From Neobacillus nitrireducens (GTDB lineage: Bacteria > Bacillota > Bacilli > Bacillales > Cytobacillaceae): DNA of 64,000 bases. A program made the translations under genes and the position numbers. Location: assembly GCF_030915405.1 (NCBI RefSeq), contig NZ_CP133262.1:1798001-1862000 (forward strand). Reading direction: 5' to 3'. Under the pieces are notes generated by a model. That model searched no databases and had not been told where the DNA came from. It saw nothing but the letters and a program-made list of their open reading frames with translations. Positions 35,659-43,857 of the stretch are shown in pieces; positions within the stretch are counted from its first letter, which is position 1, and every line of letters starts with the position of its first letter.

Positions 35659-36081
35659 ATGTTAGGCAGTCATATGATTTTTGAAAAAGAGCAGCATAAA
35701 TATAGTGACAAAGCTAAAGATTACATTGGCGATCAGCAAAAAACACAGGGCTTATTAAATAGAGCAATAAAAATGGCGAATAATAAAAAACAAAATTTAG
35801 AAGAAGTATGGGAAAAACTGCAATTATTTTTTGATCTTGTTAAGGCTTATACAAAGGGCGAATATAAAAATGTCTCTCCAAGTACCATCCTTACCGTTGT
35901 TGGAACTTTGCTTTATTTTGTTTCACCACTTGATTTGGTACCTGATTTCATAATTGGGCTTGGCATTTTAGATGACGCTGCTTTGATTGGCTTTACCGTA
36001 AAGAAAATTTCCAGCGAGCTTGATGCATTTAGTAAATGGAAACGAGCCAATAATTTTGCACAAGAGAACCCGCTTGATTAA
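35659..36081 (+). CDS. DUF1232 (YkvA-like) protein
   Basis: A 140-residue protein with a C-terminal DUF1232 motif: SPSTILTVVGTLLYFVSPLDLVPDFIIGLGILDDAALIGF, about residues 73-112. It includes the conserved SPLDLVPDFI and LDDA pieces and a hydrophobic stretch likely to touch the membrane. Function of the family is unknown. The N-terminal 65 residues are charged and helical. The ATG at 35659 follows AAGGAAGTGGG. The stop codon is embedded in a perfect terminator hairpin (36065-36096). Confidence 0.8.
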   Translation: MLGSHMIFEKEQHKYSDKAKDYIGDQQKTQGLLNRAIKMANNKKQNLEEVWEKLQLFFDLVKAYTKGEYKNVSPSTILTVVGTLLYFVSPLDLVPDFIIGLGILDDAALIGFTVKKISSELDAFSKWKRANNFAQENPLD

Positions 36082-36098
36082 CCAAGCGGGTTCTCAAT
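36065..36098. terminator. Terminator overlapping the end of the DUF1232 gene
   Basis: GAGAACCCGCTTG and CAAGCGGGTTCTC form a perfect 13-bp stem around ATTAAC. It can serve both the DUF1232 gene and the convergent YjcZ-type gene. Confidence 0.85.
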
Positions 36099-36107
36099 TT
36101 AATGTTA

Positions 36108-36245
36108 TTATCTAAAACAGGCTGCACCTACAATAATCAAGAGAATAAATAATACTACGATTAAAGCGAAGCCGCCACCGTAACCGCAGCCGCCGCCATA
36201 TCCGTATCCATATCCACAGCCACCAAATCCACCGTATCCAAACAT
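36108..36245 (-). CDS. YjcZ-family sporulation peptide, 45 aa
   Basis: A 45-residue peptide with a Gly/Tyr/Cys-rich N-terminus ([20 protein letters not shown]) and a C-terminal membrane helix [15 protein letters not shown], the YjcZ/YtrI-like pattern of Bacillus spore-associated peptides. A GGAGG ribosome site lies 8 bases upstream of the ATG at 36245; a second ATG at 36251 is too close to it. It pairs with a similar 31-aa gene just upstream. Exact role in sporulation unknown. Confidence 0.8.
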   Translation of the reverse strand: MFGYGGFGGCGYGYGYGGGCGYGGGFALIVVLFILLIIVGAACFR

Positions 36246-36280
36246 TTTCATGACCTCCTTTTTATCTTAACTTGAAAAGC

Positions 36281-36376
36281 TTAGTAGCACCATGAAGCCC
36301 CAATAATGATTAACAAAATAAATAAAACGACTAGTAGGGCAAATCCGCCGCCGTAGCCACCAACTGCACCAGACAT
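36281..36376 (-). CDS. YjcZ-family sporulation peptide, 31 aa
   Basis: A 31-residue peptide, [31 protein letters not shown], with the same Gly-rich head and membrane helix as the 45-aa gene downstream. A GGAGG ribosome site lies 8 bases before the ATG. The two genes are tandem and 35 bp apart. They look like diverged duplicates. Confidence 0.8.
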   Translation of the reverse strand: MSGAVGGYGGGFALLVVLFILLIIIGASWCY

Positions 36377-36626
36377 TTACATTACCTCCTTTTTCTGATT
36401 TCCATATATCCTATTCACACAGATAAAAATGTGCGATAGACACATATCCAAATTACCCAGTTTTGGAAAAAAGAAGAAGCCCATTCTTTTCCACTAAAAT
36501 TAAGTATTAAAATAGAAAAATACGTTCTAGTTGAATTCATTTTTATTAAATTCTTGGCATTTGATTGACAATTGCTACTGTTTTTCATAACATGTTCACA
36601 TCCAAATGTAGATAGGAGTCCCTAAC

Positions 36627-37445
36627 TTGAGGAATATCGTAACCCTTTTGTTTTTGATATTCATGGTAACTTTTCGAGTGATTACACGTTTAAGTTTAAA
36701 AGGAGAGAAACATAGTCCGTTAAAAATTGGTCATAGAGGTGCAGCAGGATACTGCCCAGAAAATACATTTGCTTCTTTTAACAAAGCCATAGACTTAGGT
36801 GTAGATTATCTTGAAATTGACGTCCAAATGACAAAAGATGGGGAATTGGTCGTGATTCATGATACCACTGTCAACAGGACAACGAATGGAAAGGGGAAGG
36901 TAAAGGATTACACCTTAAAGGAAATTCAAAACCTTGATGCAGGAAGTTGGTTCGATTTTAAATTTGCCGGGGAGAAAATCCCTTCCCTCTCTGAGTTTCT
37001 TGATGAGTTTGCAGGGAAAGTTGGAATTTTACTTGAATTAAAAAAACCATCACTATATCCGCAAATTGTGGAAAAGACTGCCGAGGAACTAATCAAAAGG
37101 AAATTAACAACTGGGGATAATCAAATGATTGTTCAATCCTTTGACCGAGATTCACTTAAACGTTTTCATGAACTGCTTCCCTCCATTCCGATTGGAGTAT
37201 TAGTAAAGAATGCGGGAGTAAAAATGATTACGAACAAGGACTTAAGATCATTTACTAGCTATGTTTCTTATGTAAATCCCAAAATAACGATGGTTAATAA
37301 AAGACTTATTAAAAGGATTCATCAACATGGATTAAAAACGATTATTTGGACCGTTAAAAAAAAGAATGAAGTAATGACGTTAAAAAAACTACATGTCGAA
37401 GGAATTATCACTGACTTTCCAGATTTGTGTGAAGAACTCGATTAG
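36627..37445 (+). CDS. Glycerophosphodiester phosphodiesterase (membrane-anchored)
   Basis: A 272-residue GDPD-family enzyme with an N-terminal membrane segment (NIVTLLFLIFMVTFRVI) and no obvious signal-peptidase site. The catalytic core has HRGAAGYCPENTFASF (His-Arg and Glu), YLEIDVQMTKDGELVVIHD (Glu, Asp and His, the metal ligands) and ILLELKKPS. Such enzymes release glycerol-3-phosphate from glycerophosphodiesters or modify teichoic acid or lipid headgroups. The start is TTG at 36627, with AGGAG about 9 bases upstream. The 36377-36626 gap before it is AT-rich, with no gene seen. Confidence 0.87.
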   Translation: MRNIVTLLFLIFMVTFRVITRLSLKGEKHSPLKIGHRGAAGYCPENTFASFNKAIDLGVDYLEIDVQMTKDGELVVIHDTTVNRTTNGKGKVKDYTLKEIQNLDAGSWFDFKFAGEKIPSLSEFLDEFAGKVGILLELKKPSLYPQIVEKTAEELIKRKLTTGDNQMIVQSFDRDSLKRFHELLPSIPIGVLVKNAGVKMITNKDLRSFTSYVSYVNPKITMVNKRLIKRIHQHGLKTIIWTVKKKNEVMTLKKLHVEGIITDFPDLCEELD

Positions 37446-37488
37446 GGTCTATTTTTACTTCCTGATCAGACCCTAACCTCCTCTTTTT
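37442..37488 (+). terminator. Terminator between GDPD and the coat gene
   Basis: TTAGGGTCT and AGACCCTAA pair around a 17-base loop, followed by CCTCCTCTTTTT. Confidence 0.65.
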
Positions 37489-37489
37489 A

Positions 37490-37918
37490 TTAACATTTTG
37501 GTTCAACGATGGGCAGTTCCCGATTAACCAATTTGGGGGATAAAGGTTGAATACTGCAAAAACAGGATAGATCAACTAATATACAGTTATTTGTTCTTAC
37601 TAATGAAAACACTTCGTCACAGAGATCAATCGGAATACCATCTATATCAACAGGTATAAGCATCGAAAGCTTCGCACAGCAATTCCTTGTATCAAGGCTT
37701 TCTAATCTAAATACTTGAGTAGTAAAAAATATACCACTCTTCGTTCGCCCGAATACTTCAAATGCACATTTATCATTAGAGAGGACAAATGGAATGGTAT
37801 CATATCCAATTTTATCGCAAACAAATCGAAAATCTTCTAAAGATAATCTTTGTTGCTCTTCAAGCAACTCTTCCATTTCATTACATAAACAGTGCTTTTC
37901 ACACCGTCCTTTTTCCAT
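37490..37918 (-). CDS. CotY/CotZ-family spore coat protein
   Basis: A 142-residue cysteine-rich protein. Segments IPFVLSNDKCAFEVFGRTK, FFTTQVFRLESLDTRNCCAKLSML and NCILVDLSCFCSIQPLSPKLV match the CotY/CotZ/ExsY family of self-assembling, disulfide-linked outer-coat or exosporium proteins. About 12 cysteines are present, including an N-terminal C-x4-C-x-C. The ATG at 37918 is chosen because GGAGGGAAAGAC precedes it. Probably read late in sporulation in the mother cell. Assignment to CotY versus CotZ is not possible by eye. Confidence 0.82.
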   Translation of the reverse strand: MEKGRCEKHCLCNEMEELLEEQQRLSLEDFRFVCDKIGYDTIPFVLSNDKCAFEVFGRTKSGIFFTTQVFRLESLDTRNCCAKLSMLIPVDIDGIPIDLCDEVFSLVRTNNCILVDLSCFCSIQPLSPKLVNRELPIVEPKC

Positions 37919-38078
37919 GTCTTTCCCTCCCTTCGTTCCCATTTAAGCAATCCCCTATTTTAAATTATTCTATTTAGTGATTATGGTATAGGCTGCTTTC
38001 TTATGAAAAACAGGTAAGTGACTAATTATTTCTAAATAGGTTCCTACCTAATTATTTTTTTATAAGTAAATAAACAAA

Positions 38079-38118
38079 AAACTGGCAGCAAAGAAATCCT
38101 TTTCTTCACTACCAGTTT
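38079..38118 (-). terminator. Terminator after the histidine-kinase-like gene
   Basis: On the minus strand AAACTGGTAGTGAAGAAA pairs with TTTCTTTGCTGCCAGTTT (a few G-T pairs) around a 5-base loop and is followed by TTTTG. Confidence 0.75.
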
Positions 38119-38123
38119 AGCTA

Positions 38124-39119
38124 TTACCCTTCTATAGATACCCATTTCGGGAAATAAAGGCTAAATATCGTCCCTTTATTTAAATGTGATGCAACCTCCA
38201 CTCGGCCACCCATAGATTCTGTTATTTTATAAGTGGATGCTAGTCCCAATCCTGACCCGTTCAATTTACCAGAGGTTAGCGGTTTTCCTATTTGTCTGAT
38301 AACATGCTTCGGTATACCATTTCCATTATCCTCGATTACAATAAAAACATCTTTAATCATTTCATGAAGTGAGATATTGACACAACCTTTTGGCGAACAG
38401 GCCTCTACCCCATTTTTAATAATATTCAATAGGGCAAACCGTAACATCTCGGGATCACCCATTATGGAAACATCCTCCTTAACTGTAGATGTGAATAAAA
38501 GCTCCACTTGATACATTTGAGCATAGGATTTCATTAAATGAACAACGTCTTGCAATTCTTTCATAAAACTCATTTCCCTTTGTTCATTCCACTTTTCATT
38601 TAAATAGGGATGATAATGATCTAAACCATATTCCACTTGTTTTAATTCATTTTTTGCTTGGATTAGATTAAATGACTGTTGTTTTGTTAACGGCTCTTTT
38701 GCAAGTAAATCCAAATAACAAGTTGCCGATTTTAATGGCGGTAACATTTGCTGTGAATTATTGATAAGCAAATGATTAATCGTATGATTTTTTTCAAACT
38801 GGATCACTTTTTTGCTCATCACATTCATTTCTATAAAGTAATTCAGAAGATAAATAACAAGTGAAAGGGTTATATAGTTTAAAATAAATACAACTATCAT
38901 CGATATAATCCGAAATGCTAATTGAGTGCTATCAGAAATTAAAATTGGGAAAGAAAGGAAGATAATGATTGATAGTCCATTCAATACAATTAAACTTATC
39001 CTTTTGAATTTTTTATAATGGAACGTCTTGCGAAAATAGGATCGGCATAAAACCATTGGAATTAAAAAACATAAAATTTGCAGAAGCCATAAACCTAAAT
39101 AAGTCGGAATAATTAGCAA
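38124..39119 (-). CDS. Orphan GHKL sensor kinase-like protein, altered H-box
   Basis: A 331-residue membrane protein with three or four N-terminal helices (residues 1-95) and a cytoplasmic GHKL ATPase domain. That domain has the N-box LLNIIKNGVEA (230-240), the G1 box DNGNGIP (264-270) and the G2 box GSGLGL (288-293), so ATP binding looks intact. The dimerisation/phosphoacceptor segment aligns as Q123-Q124-M-L-P-P-L where kinases have H-E-I-R-N-P-L. The histidine that is normally phosphorylated therefore seems to be replaced by Gln. H112 and H116 lie one to two helical turns away. There is no adjacent response regulator. It may be a sporulation-kinase relative or a pseudokinase. Confidence 0.75.
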   Translation of the reverse strand: MLIIPTYLGLWLLQILCFLIPMVLCRSYFRKTFHYKKFKRISLIVLNGLSIIIFLSFPILISDSTQLAFRIISMIVVFILNYITLSLVIYLLNYFIEMNVMSKKVIQFEKNHTINHLLINNSQQMLPPLKSATCYLDLLAKEPLTKQQSFNLIQAKNELKQVEYGLDHYHPYLNEKWNEQREMSFMKELQDVVHLMKSYAQMYQVELLFTSTVKEDVSIMGDPEMLRFALLNIIKNGVEACSPKGCVNISLHEMIKDVFIVIEDNGNGIPKHVIRQIGKPLTSGKLNGSGLGLASTYKITESMGGRVEVASHLNKGTIFSLYFPKWVSIEG

Positions 39120-39214
39120 ATTTTACCCTCCCTTCCTTATTAAATCAAGTTTATCCCATTCCTAAGAAATATACCGTTAGTTTTGTCACATTTTAGACAA
39201 AATTTAATTTTTTT

Positions 39215-39249
39215 ATAAAAAAATACAGCTCACGTTTAGTAAGCTGTCT
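39215..39249 (-). terminator. Terminator of uppP
   Basis: ACAGCT and AGCTGT pair around an 11-base loop; on the minus strand ATTTTTTTATAAAAAAA follows. Confidence 0.65.
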
Positions 39250-39252
39250 AAT

Positions 39253-40083
39253 TTAAAAGAATACAATATACAGAATGAGCGCTAATACAATTCGATAAAT
39301 GGCAAACGGCAAAAGTTTTATTTTATTAATAAGCTTTAAGAAAAAGCGAATAGACAGTAAAGCAAAAACAAAGGCACTGATAAATCCTGCAATGAAGATT
39401 GGTAAGGCATCCATCGTCATATATTCCCAATTCTTTAATAAGGACAGAAAACTTGCACCTGCCATAATTGGCACGGCCATAATAAAAGTAAAATCGGCTG
39501 CTGCTTTGTGGCTCATCCCCATCAATACCCCTCCCGAGATGGTTGAACCTGACCGAGAGAAACCAGGCCAAAGGGAGAAACATTGAAATAGACCAACAGC
39601 CAGGGCTTGTCGGTAGGAAATTTGATCAACCGTTTGCGTTTTCGGCTGTTTTGGACCAATAATATCTGCAATAATCATTAAAAGAGCACCAATGACCAAT
39701 CCTATCAAAACCGTTGATGTTGAAAATAAGTGTTCGTCAATATAGTCATCAAAAAGGACACCTAATACACCCGCAGGGATTAATCCAACTAAAACCTGGG
39801 TTAATTTAAGACGTCCTTGTCCCGAACCTGTTAGCCTGTTGATACGACCTAGCCCCAATAGATCAATAAATCGATCTTTAAATGTAACGACAACCGCAAG
39901 AATCGAACCAAGCTGGATCACGATTTTAAACGTATTAGCTCCTTGTTGTGTCAAAAACGTTTCAGATCGCAGCCACATATCATCAACAATAATCATGTGA
40001 CCCGTTGAAGAAACTGGTGCAAATTCTGTTAATCCTTCTACTAATCCAAGCAAAATAGCTTTAATAATCATAAGTACTTCCAT
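39253..40083 (-). CDS. uppP: Undecaprenyl-diphosphatase
   Basis: A 276-residue membrane protein of the BacA/UppP family with about eight helices. Catalytic motifs are EGLTEFAPVSSTGHMIIVD (residues 16-34) and the later PGFSRSGSTISGGVLMG. It dephosphorylates undecaprenyl pyrophosphate at the membrane so the lipid carrier can be reused for peptidoglycan and teichoic acid, and gives bacitracin tolerance. The start has AGGAGAAACC upstream. It is a single gene; the neighbouring cell-wall hydrolase gene has its own terminator. Confidence 0.93.
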   Translation of the reverse strand: MEVLMIIKAILLGLVEGLTEFAPVSSTGHMIIVDDMWLRSETFLTQQGANTFKIVIQLGSILAVVVTFKDRFIDLLGLGRINRLTGSGQGRLKLTQVLVGLIPAGVLGVLFDDYIDEHLFSTSTVLIGLVIGALLMIIADIIGPKQPKTQTVDQISYRQALAVGLFQCFSLWPGFSRSGSTISGGVLMGMSHKAAADFTFIMAVPIMAGASFLSLLKNWEYMTMDALPIFIAGFISAFVFALLSIRFFLKLINKIKLLPFAIYRIVLALILYIVFF

Positions 40084-40295
40084 GTTGTGGGTTTCTCCTA
40101 ACTATTGCGTCAGTATCGTAAATCATGATGAATTATAACCTAATTATTCTACTGATAAACTAACTTTATAGCAATATCTTTTTATTGGCATTTATATTAT
40201 ATATAACGAAAAGAACAGATAATAGTTTCATTTACTTTTTCCAAACGTCAAAAATGCTTCAAATGAAAACATATCTACAGCAATTAATAAGCAGC

Positions 40296-40348
40296 ACACC
40301 ATAAAAAATAAGCGATGCATCGACAGCATCGCTTATTTTTTATGGTGT
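40296..40348. terminator. Very long terminator hairpin at the end of the NlpC/P60 gene
   Basis: ACACCATAAAAAATAAGCGATGC (40296-40318) pairs perfectly over 23 bp with 40326-40348 around a 7-base loop. The stem overlaps the stop codon of the hydrolase gene. Confidence 0.85.
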
Positions 40349-41536
40349 GTCGCTGATAATTCTCATTACACGTCCATTAAATTTCTTTTTATAGAAACCG
40401 CTCGTTAGATCCGCAATCGCAATCCCTGTTGAGCTTTGTGAACCAATGAATTTACCTCCACCAAGATAAATTCCAACATGCCCATCAATCTTATAAGTAT
40501 CAAAGAATACTAGATCACCAGGTTGTGCTTCACTAATTGATACTCTTTTTCCAGTATTTTTTAAAATATCTGTATGTGCTCCAACATTAATTCCTGCCTG
40601 TTTAAAGGCCCAGGCAACAAAGCCAGAACAATCAAATCTGCCATGTTCAACATCATAAGAATTTCTTCCCCCGCCAAAAACATAAACAGAATTCCCAATA
40701 TACTTATCACCTGCGTGGATAACAATATTAGTTGTTTCATTTGTGGTAGTAGGTATTAAAACATTAATCTTATTAGTTTCATTAGTACTATCCTTGTATG
40801 TATTACCATTTATTTGTGCCTCTTTCGATGCAAGCGTACCATCTTTAATTTGTAAATCTGCCATTATAGTAAGTTTTTCTTGCTCTTTTAATTTTAGTTC
40901 TTCTTTTAGTGTATCATTTTGCTCTTTTTGTTCTAAAATTTGGGCTTGCATTCCAACAAGCTCTGTTTTCACATTTTGCAAATCATTTAGCTTTTTTACT
41001 ACAGAAGATTGTTTCTTTTCAATTTCCTTTTGGTCCTCTATATGCTGTGTAACAAGATCTTGGTCTGCTTCCACCATTGTCGCAATGGCACCAAGTCGAC
41101 TCACGAGGTCACTAAAACCTGTTGCTCCAAGGATTACATCTATATAATTAACCTTGCCACTTACTTGAAGGGATAAGGCACGTTTTTTTAATAATTCATT
41201 TCGTTTATTGATTCTTTCTTGAATTGTCGTAAGATCCTGTTGAAGGGTCTTCACTTCGAACTGAGATTCCTTCACTTTTTCTTCCGTTTGAACTATCATT
41301 TTATTATTATCTTTAATCGCCAACTCAACTCTAGTGATTTGTTCTGATAATTTTGTATATTCTTTTTGTATCTGTAATATTTCCTGATATGTTTTGGAGA
41401 TGTCCGTTTGAAGACCTGAACGCTGATCGTGTATTTTTTTAAGGTTCTCTGCTTTTGCATTCACTGCTGAAATTGAGAATACACTTCCTAGCCCCATAAT
41501 AATGGTCGTACTTAGTACGATTAACTTCTTTTTCAA
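40340..41536 (-). CDS. CwlO-like NlpC/P60 peptidoglycan endopeptidase
   Basis: A 398-residue exported protein. Signal peptide (residues about 1-26, ending SAVNAKA), then a long coiled coil (30-230; many Glu/Lys/Gln heptads) as in CwlO/PcsB-type hydrolases. A linker rich in Thr and Asn follows, then a C-terminal NlpC/P60 domain with the catalytic Cys in RFDCSGFVAWAFKQAG and His in GHVGIYLGGGKFIG. It cleaves D-Glu to diamino acid bonds in peptidoglycan stem peptides during cell elongation. The coiled coil likely docks on FtsEX. In Bacillus such genes depend on WalR; no WalR box was identified here. Confidence 0.88.
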   Translation of the reverse strand: MKKKLIVLSTTIIMGLGSVFSISAVNAKAENLKKIHDQRSGLQTDISKTYQEILQIQKEYTKLSEQITRVELAIKDNNKMIVQTEEKVKESQFEVKTLQQDLTTIQERINKRNELLKKRALSLQVSGKVNYIDVILGATGFSDLVSRLGAIATMVEADQDLVTQHIEDQKEIEKKQSSVVKKLNDLQNVKTELVGMQAQILEQKEQNDTLKEELKLKEQEKLTIMADLQIKDGTLASKEAQINGNTYKDSTNETNKINVLIPTTTNETTNIVIHAGDKYIGNSVYVFGGGRNSYDVEHGRFDCSGFVAWAFKQAGINVGAHTDILKNTGKRVSISEAQPGDLVFFDTYKIDGHVGIYLGGGKFIGSQSSTGIAIADLTSGFYKKKFNGRVMRIISDTP

Positions 41537-41730
41537 TTAAGTTCCCCTGCCTTCTTAATATCCAAATCACCGCATATTTCCAATCTTTTCTTAATTAATA
41601 GTATAACATCTAGATTTGTCAACAAAGTAATATTAAAATTAAATTTCTATTTCAATGGTTTTTATTGGAAGACATTTAACAAAGTGTTCAATTTTCACTT
41701 GAAATTGCATACAAAAGTACAAAAATAAAA

Positions 41731-41772
41731 GACCACCATCTCTTATTTTTTAGTGAAAAGAGATGGTGGTCC
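41731..41772 (-). terminator. Terminator of phaQP
   Basis: GACCACCATCTCTT and AAGAGATGGTGGTC form a 14-bp stem; on the minus strand an A/T-rich tail (TTTTATTTTTG) follows. The surrounding 41537-41834 is AT-rich, with the hydrolase promoter and no gene. Confidence 0.8.
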
Positions 41773-41834
41773 TTATAATGTGTTCACTGTTTAAGTTTCA
41801 AAACTGCTATTTTCCCCTTAGTTGATAAAAATAA

Positions 41835-42434
41835 TTAATTAGTTTTAATTAATTCTTTAAAGCCAGACTTGCCTCTTTCAACAAGATTCAAATGAGAATC
41901 TTTTGCTAATTTAACATAATGCTTTCTTACTTTAAGCCACGCATTTCGACGGTTACGCTCAAAAGCTACACCCGATTCTGCATTTTTTTCAAAATTATCT
42001 TCCATCTGATCAACAAAATGAACGAACGACTTAATTGGAGTAAGCGCGATTTTCTCTAATTGACCTGAAACCTCAACAAATTGGTTCTTAAGCTCTTCTC
42101 GTTCGATTGGTGAAACCTCTTCTTCCTTTGATTCCTCTTTACCAAATGGTAATTGATTCATCAGTTCTGAAACCATTTCCTTGTTGGTTTTTTTAGATTG
42201 TTGATACAAATTCCCAACTGATTTCCTAAATTGCTTATTAAACTTTATGACTTCCCTTAATGCATTAATATATGCATCTTCCCTATTTTCCCGAAGCTGT
42301 TCAGCACGTTCACGTGATAACTCAAATTGATCCCAAAATGTGTTTACAAATGAACCTACGGCTACCGATTCCTCTGCTGATGGATTAATTGTTTCTACTG
42401 CAGATAGAACCGTTTCACTTTTCTTCTGTGCCAT
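41835..42434 (-). CDS. phaP: PhaP-type phasin
   Basis: A 199-residue, wholly helical, amphipathic protein with no cysteine. Length and context match Bacillus PhaP, which coats polyhydroxyalkanoate granules and controls their size. A Glu-rich stretch (EESKEEEVSPIEREELK, residues about 100-116) divides two helical blocks. It overlaps phaQ by 20 bp and is read from it, as in the phaP/phaQ group of Bacillus megaterium-like species. GAGGAGGAAAG precedes the ATG. Confidence 0.8.
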   Translation of the reverse strand: MAQKKSETVLSAVETINPSAEESVAVGSFVNTFWDQFELSRERAEQLRENREDAYINALREVIKFNKQFRKSVGNLYQQSKKTNKEMVSELMNQLPFGKEESKEEEVSPIEREELKNQFVEVSGQLEKIALTPIKSFVHFVDQMEDNFEKNAESGVAFERNRRNAWLKVRKHYVKLAKDSHLNLVERGKSGFKELIKTN

Positions 42435-42852
42435 CGTCTTTCCTCCTCTTACTATTATTGACTTTCTCTATTGGATCCTTCTTATGAAATGAAGGCATAT
42501 AGAGCTCAAAGAAACTTGAATACATTTTGAAAAATTGATCCAATAACGATTGGTAGGATTCTAGTTGATTGGCATAGCCTTTTAAGTATGTAATACCAGC
42601 TTTAGTTATTGAATATCTCCTTTTTGCAGGGCCACTCCCAGTCGTATCCCATTCTGAAGATAGAAGCTCTTCCTTTTCAAGCTGTCTTAATAATCTGTAT
42701 AAATTCCCTTGATCAAGTGTCTTAAAACCAAACGCCTCTAGCTTCTGGCTGAGTTCGTATCCATGAAGTGAAACCTTGCTAAGAAGCAATAAAATAAATG
42801 GTAGCACAAAATTTTTCGATGGATTAATTGTTTGATTGTCTTGATTCACCAT
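42415..42852 (-). CDS. phaQ: PhaQ-type PadR regulator
   Basis: A 145-residue PadR-family regulator. The winged helix (FVLPFILLLLSKVSLHGYELSQKLEAFGFKTLDQGNLYRLLRQLEKEELLSSEWDTTGSGPAKRRYSITKAG) covers residues 15-85 and has the YRLLRQLEKE recognition region and the ARRYSIT-like wing. The C-terminal helix is a dimerisation arm. PhaQ in Bacillus is a PHB-responsive repressor of phaP and itself. It precedes phaP and is divergent from an alpha/beta hydrolase gene, so the shared 148-bp region probably holds its operator. Confidence 0.85.
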   Translation of the reverse strand: MVNQDNQTINPSKNFVLPFILLLLSKVSLHGYELSQKLEAFGFKTLDQGNLYRLLRQLEKEELLSSEWDTTGSGPAKRRYSITKAGITYLKGYANQLESYQSLLDQFFKMYSSFFELYMPSFHKKDPIEKVNNSKRRKDDGTEEK

Positions 42853-42936
42853 ATCTTTATCACCTCACCCTATATGTATTTTACACCTATAAGTAATATT
42901 TTGTCAACCGAGTAAATAAATATGAATAAAAGTTAT

Positions 42937-42952
42937 ATAACAGCGTTTACAA
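42937..42952 (-). promoter_or_regulatory. cre-like box between phaQ and the divergent hydrolase
   Basis: On the minus strand TTGTAAACGCTGTTAT fits the cre consensus at all but one defined position. It lies between the divergent phaQ and hydrolase starts. Tentative. Confidence 0.35.
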
Positions 42953-43000
42953 TTTACTTTATTTGGTAATAGACTATTAAAAATAAGAAGGTGGTGTGAA

Positions 43001-43780
43001 ATGGAAAAAGCAAAAATGAGTAAATTGGGAGTTCCTTATTTACGTTTAGGCAAGGGGGAACCATTGGTCTTAATCCATGGTTTAGGTGAAGTTAAAGAAG
43101 GATGGGAAGACCAATATGAATTAGCAGACCAATTTGAGCTAATCATCCCCGATTTACGCGGTCATGGAGCATGCCATAAATCGGATGGAATTTCGATTCA
43201 AAATTTTGCTTCGGACATAATTGGGTTATTAGAGGAGTTAGAAGTTGAAAACGCACACATTCTAGGTCTCTCGATGGGTGGTGCCGTTGCACAGGAAATG
43301 TACCGTCAGGATCCAACCTGCTGTCGTACACTCCTATTAATAAGCTCATTCCACTATTTCCCTAAAAAACTAAAGGGTTTATTATTTGATTCACGAAAAG
43401 AAAAACTGGAACGCATATCAGCATCCGGAAAACACTCGGAATTTGCTGCACGGATGGCACTTTACTCTTGGGATAAAGAAACGGTTGAAAAGTTCGATAA
43501 GTTTTTCCAACCTAAACGTGGTATTTTTATTGACTCCCTGCTAGCATGCTTTGAGGTTAATAATTTAACCTTACTTCCGATCATAAATGTACCCACCCTA
43601 ATTGTTGGGGGACAATACGACTCAATATTGCCTATATGGATTCAGTTGTGGATGCATAAGCTAATACCACATTCAGAATTTATTATTATGAGGAATACTG
43701 GTCACCTTGCTAAACTAGAAGCAAAAGATCGGTTTAATAATCTCTTGCGAAAATTCCTTGATCAACAAAAAACTGCCTAA
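43001..43780 (+). CDS. Alpha/beta hydrolase, possible intracellular PHB depolymerase
   Basis: A 259-residue alpha/beta hydrolase with LVLIHGLGEVKEGW (oxyanion region), the nucleophile elbow GLSMGG (Ser about residue 91), an acid residue in GGQYDS and a catalytic His in NTGHLAKLEA. The elbow resembles the GxSMGG of Bacillus intracellular PHB depolymerases (PhaZ). Its place beside phaQP and facing phaRC favours that role. Other esterase functions cannot be excluded. It has AAGGTGGTG before the ATG and a strong terminator. Confidence 0.75.
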   Translation: MEKAKMSKLGVPYLRLGKGEPLVLIHGLGEVKEGWEDQYELADQFELIIPDLRGHGACHKSDGISIQNFASDIIGLLEELEVENAHILGLSMGGAVAQEMYRQDPTCCRTLLLISSFHYFPKKLKGLLFDSRKEKLERISASGKHSEFAARMALYSWDKETVEKFDKFFQPKRGIFIDSLLACFEVNNLTLLPIINVPTLIVGGQYDSILPIWIQLWMHKLIPHSEFIIMRNTGHLAKLEAKDRFNNLLRKFLDQQKTA

Positions 43781-43790
43781 AGAATTTTAA

Positions 43791-43816
43791 AGCGGGAAGG
43801 ACTGATCCTTCCCGCT
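43791..43816. terminator. Terminator between the hydrolase and phaC
   Basis: AGCGGGAAGGA and TCCTTCCCGCT pair around CTGA; A/T-rich on both sides, so it can serve both convergent genes. Confidence 0.8.
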
Positions 43817-43857
43817 AATAATTTATCCAAACACAACTCTATCTATGAGTGAAATTC

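Noticed and set aside
40084..40300. Riboswitch in the leader of uppP
   Set aside because: AT-rich with no conserved pairing or known aptamer pieces visible.
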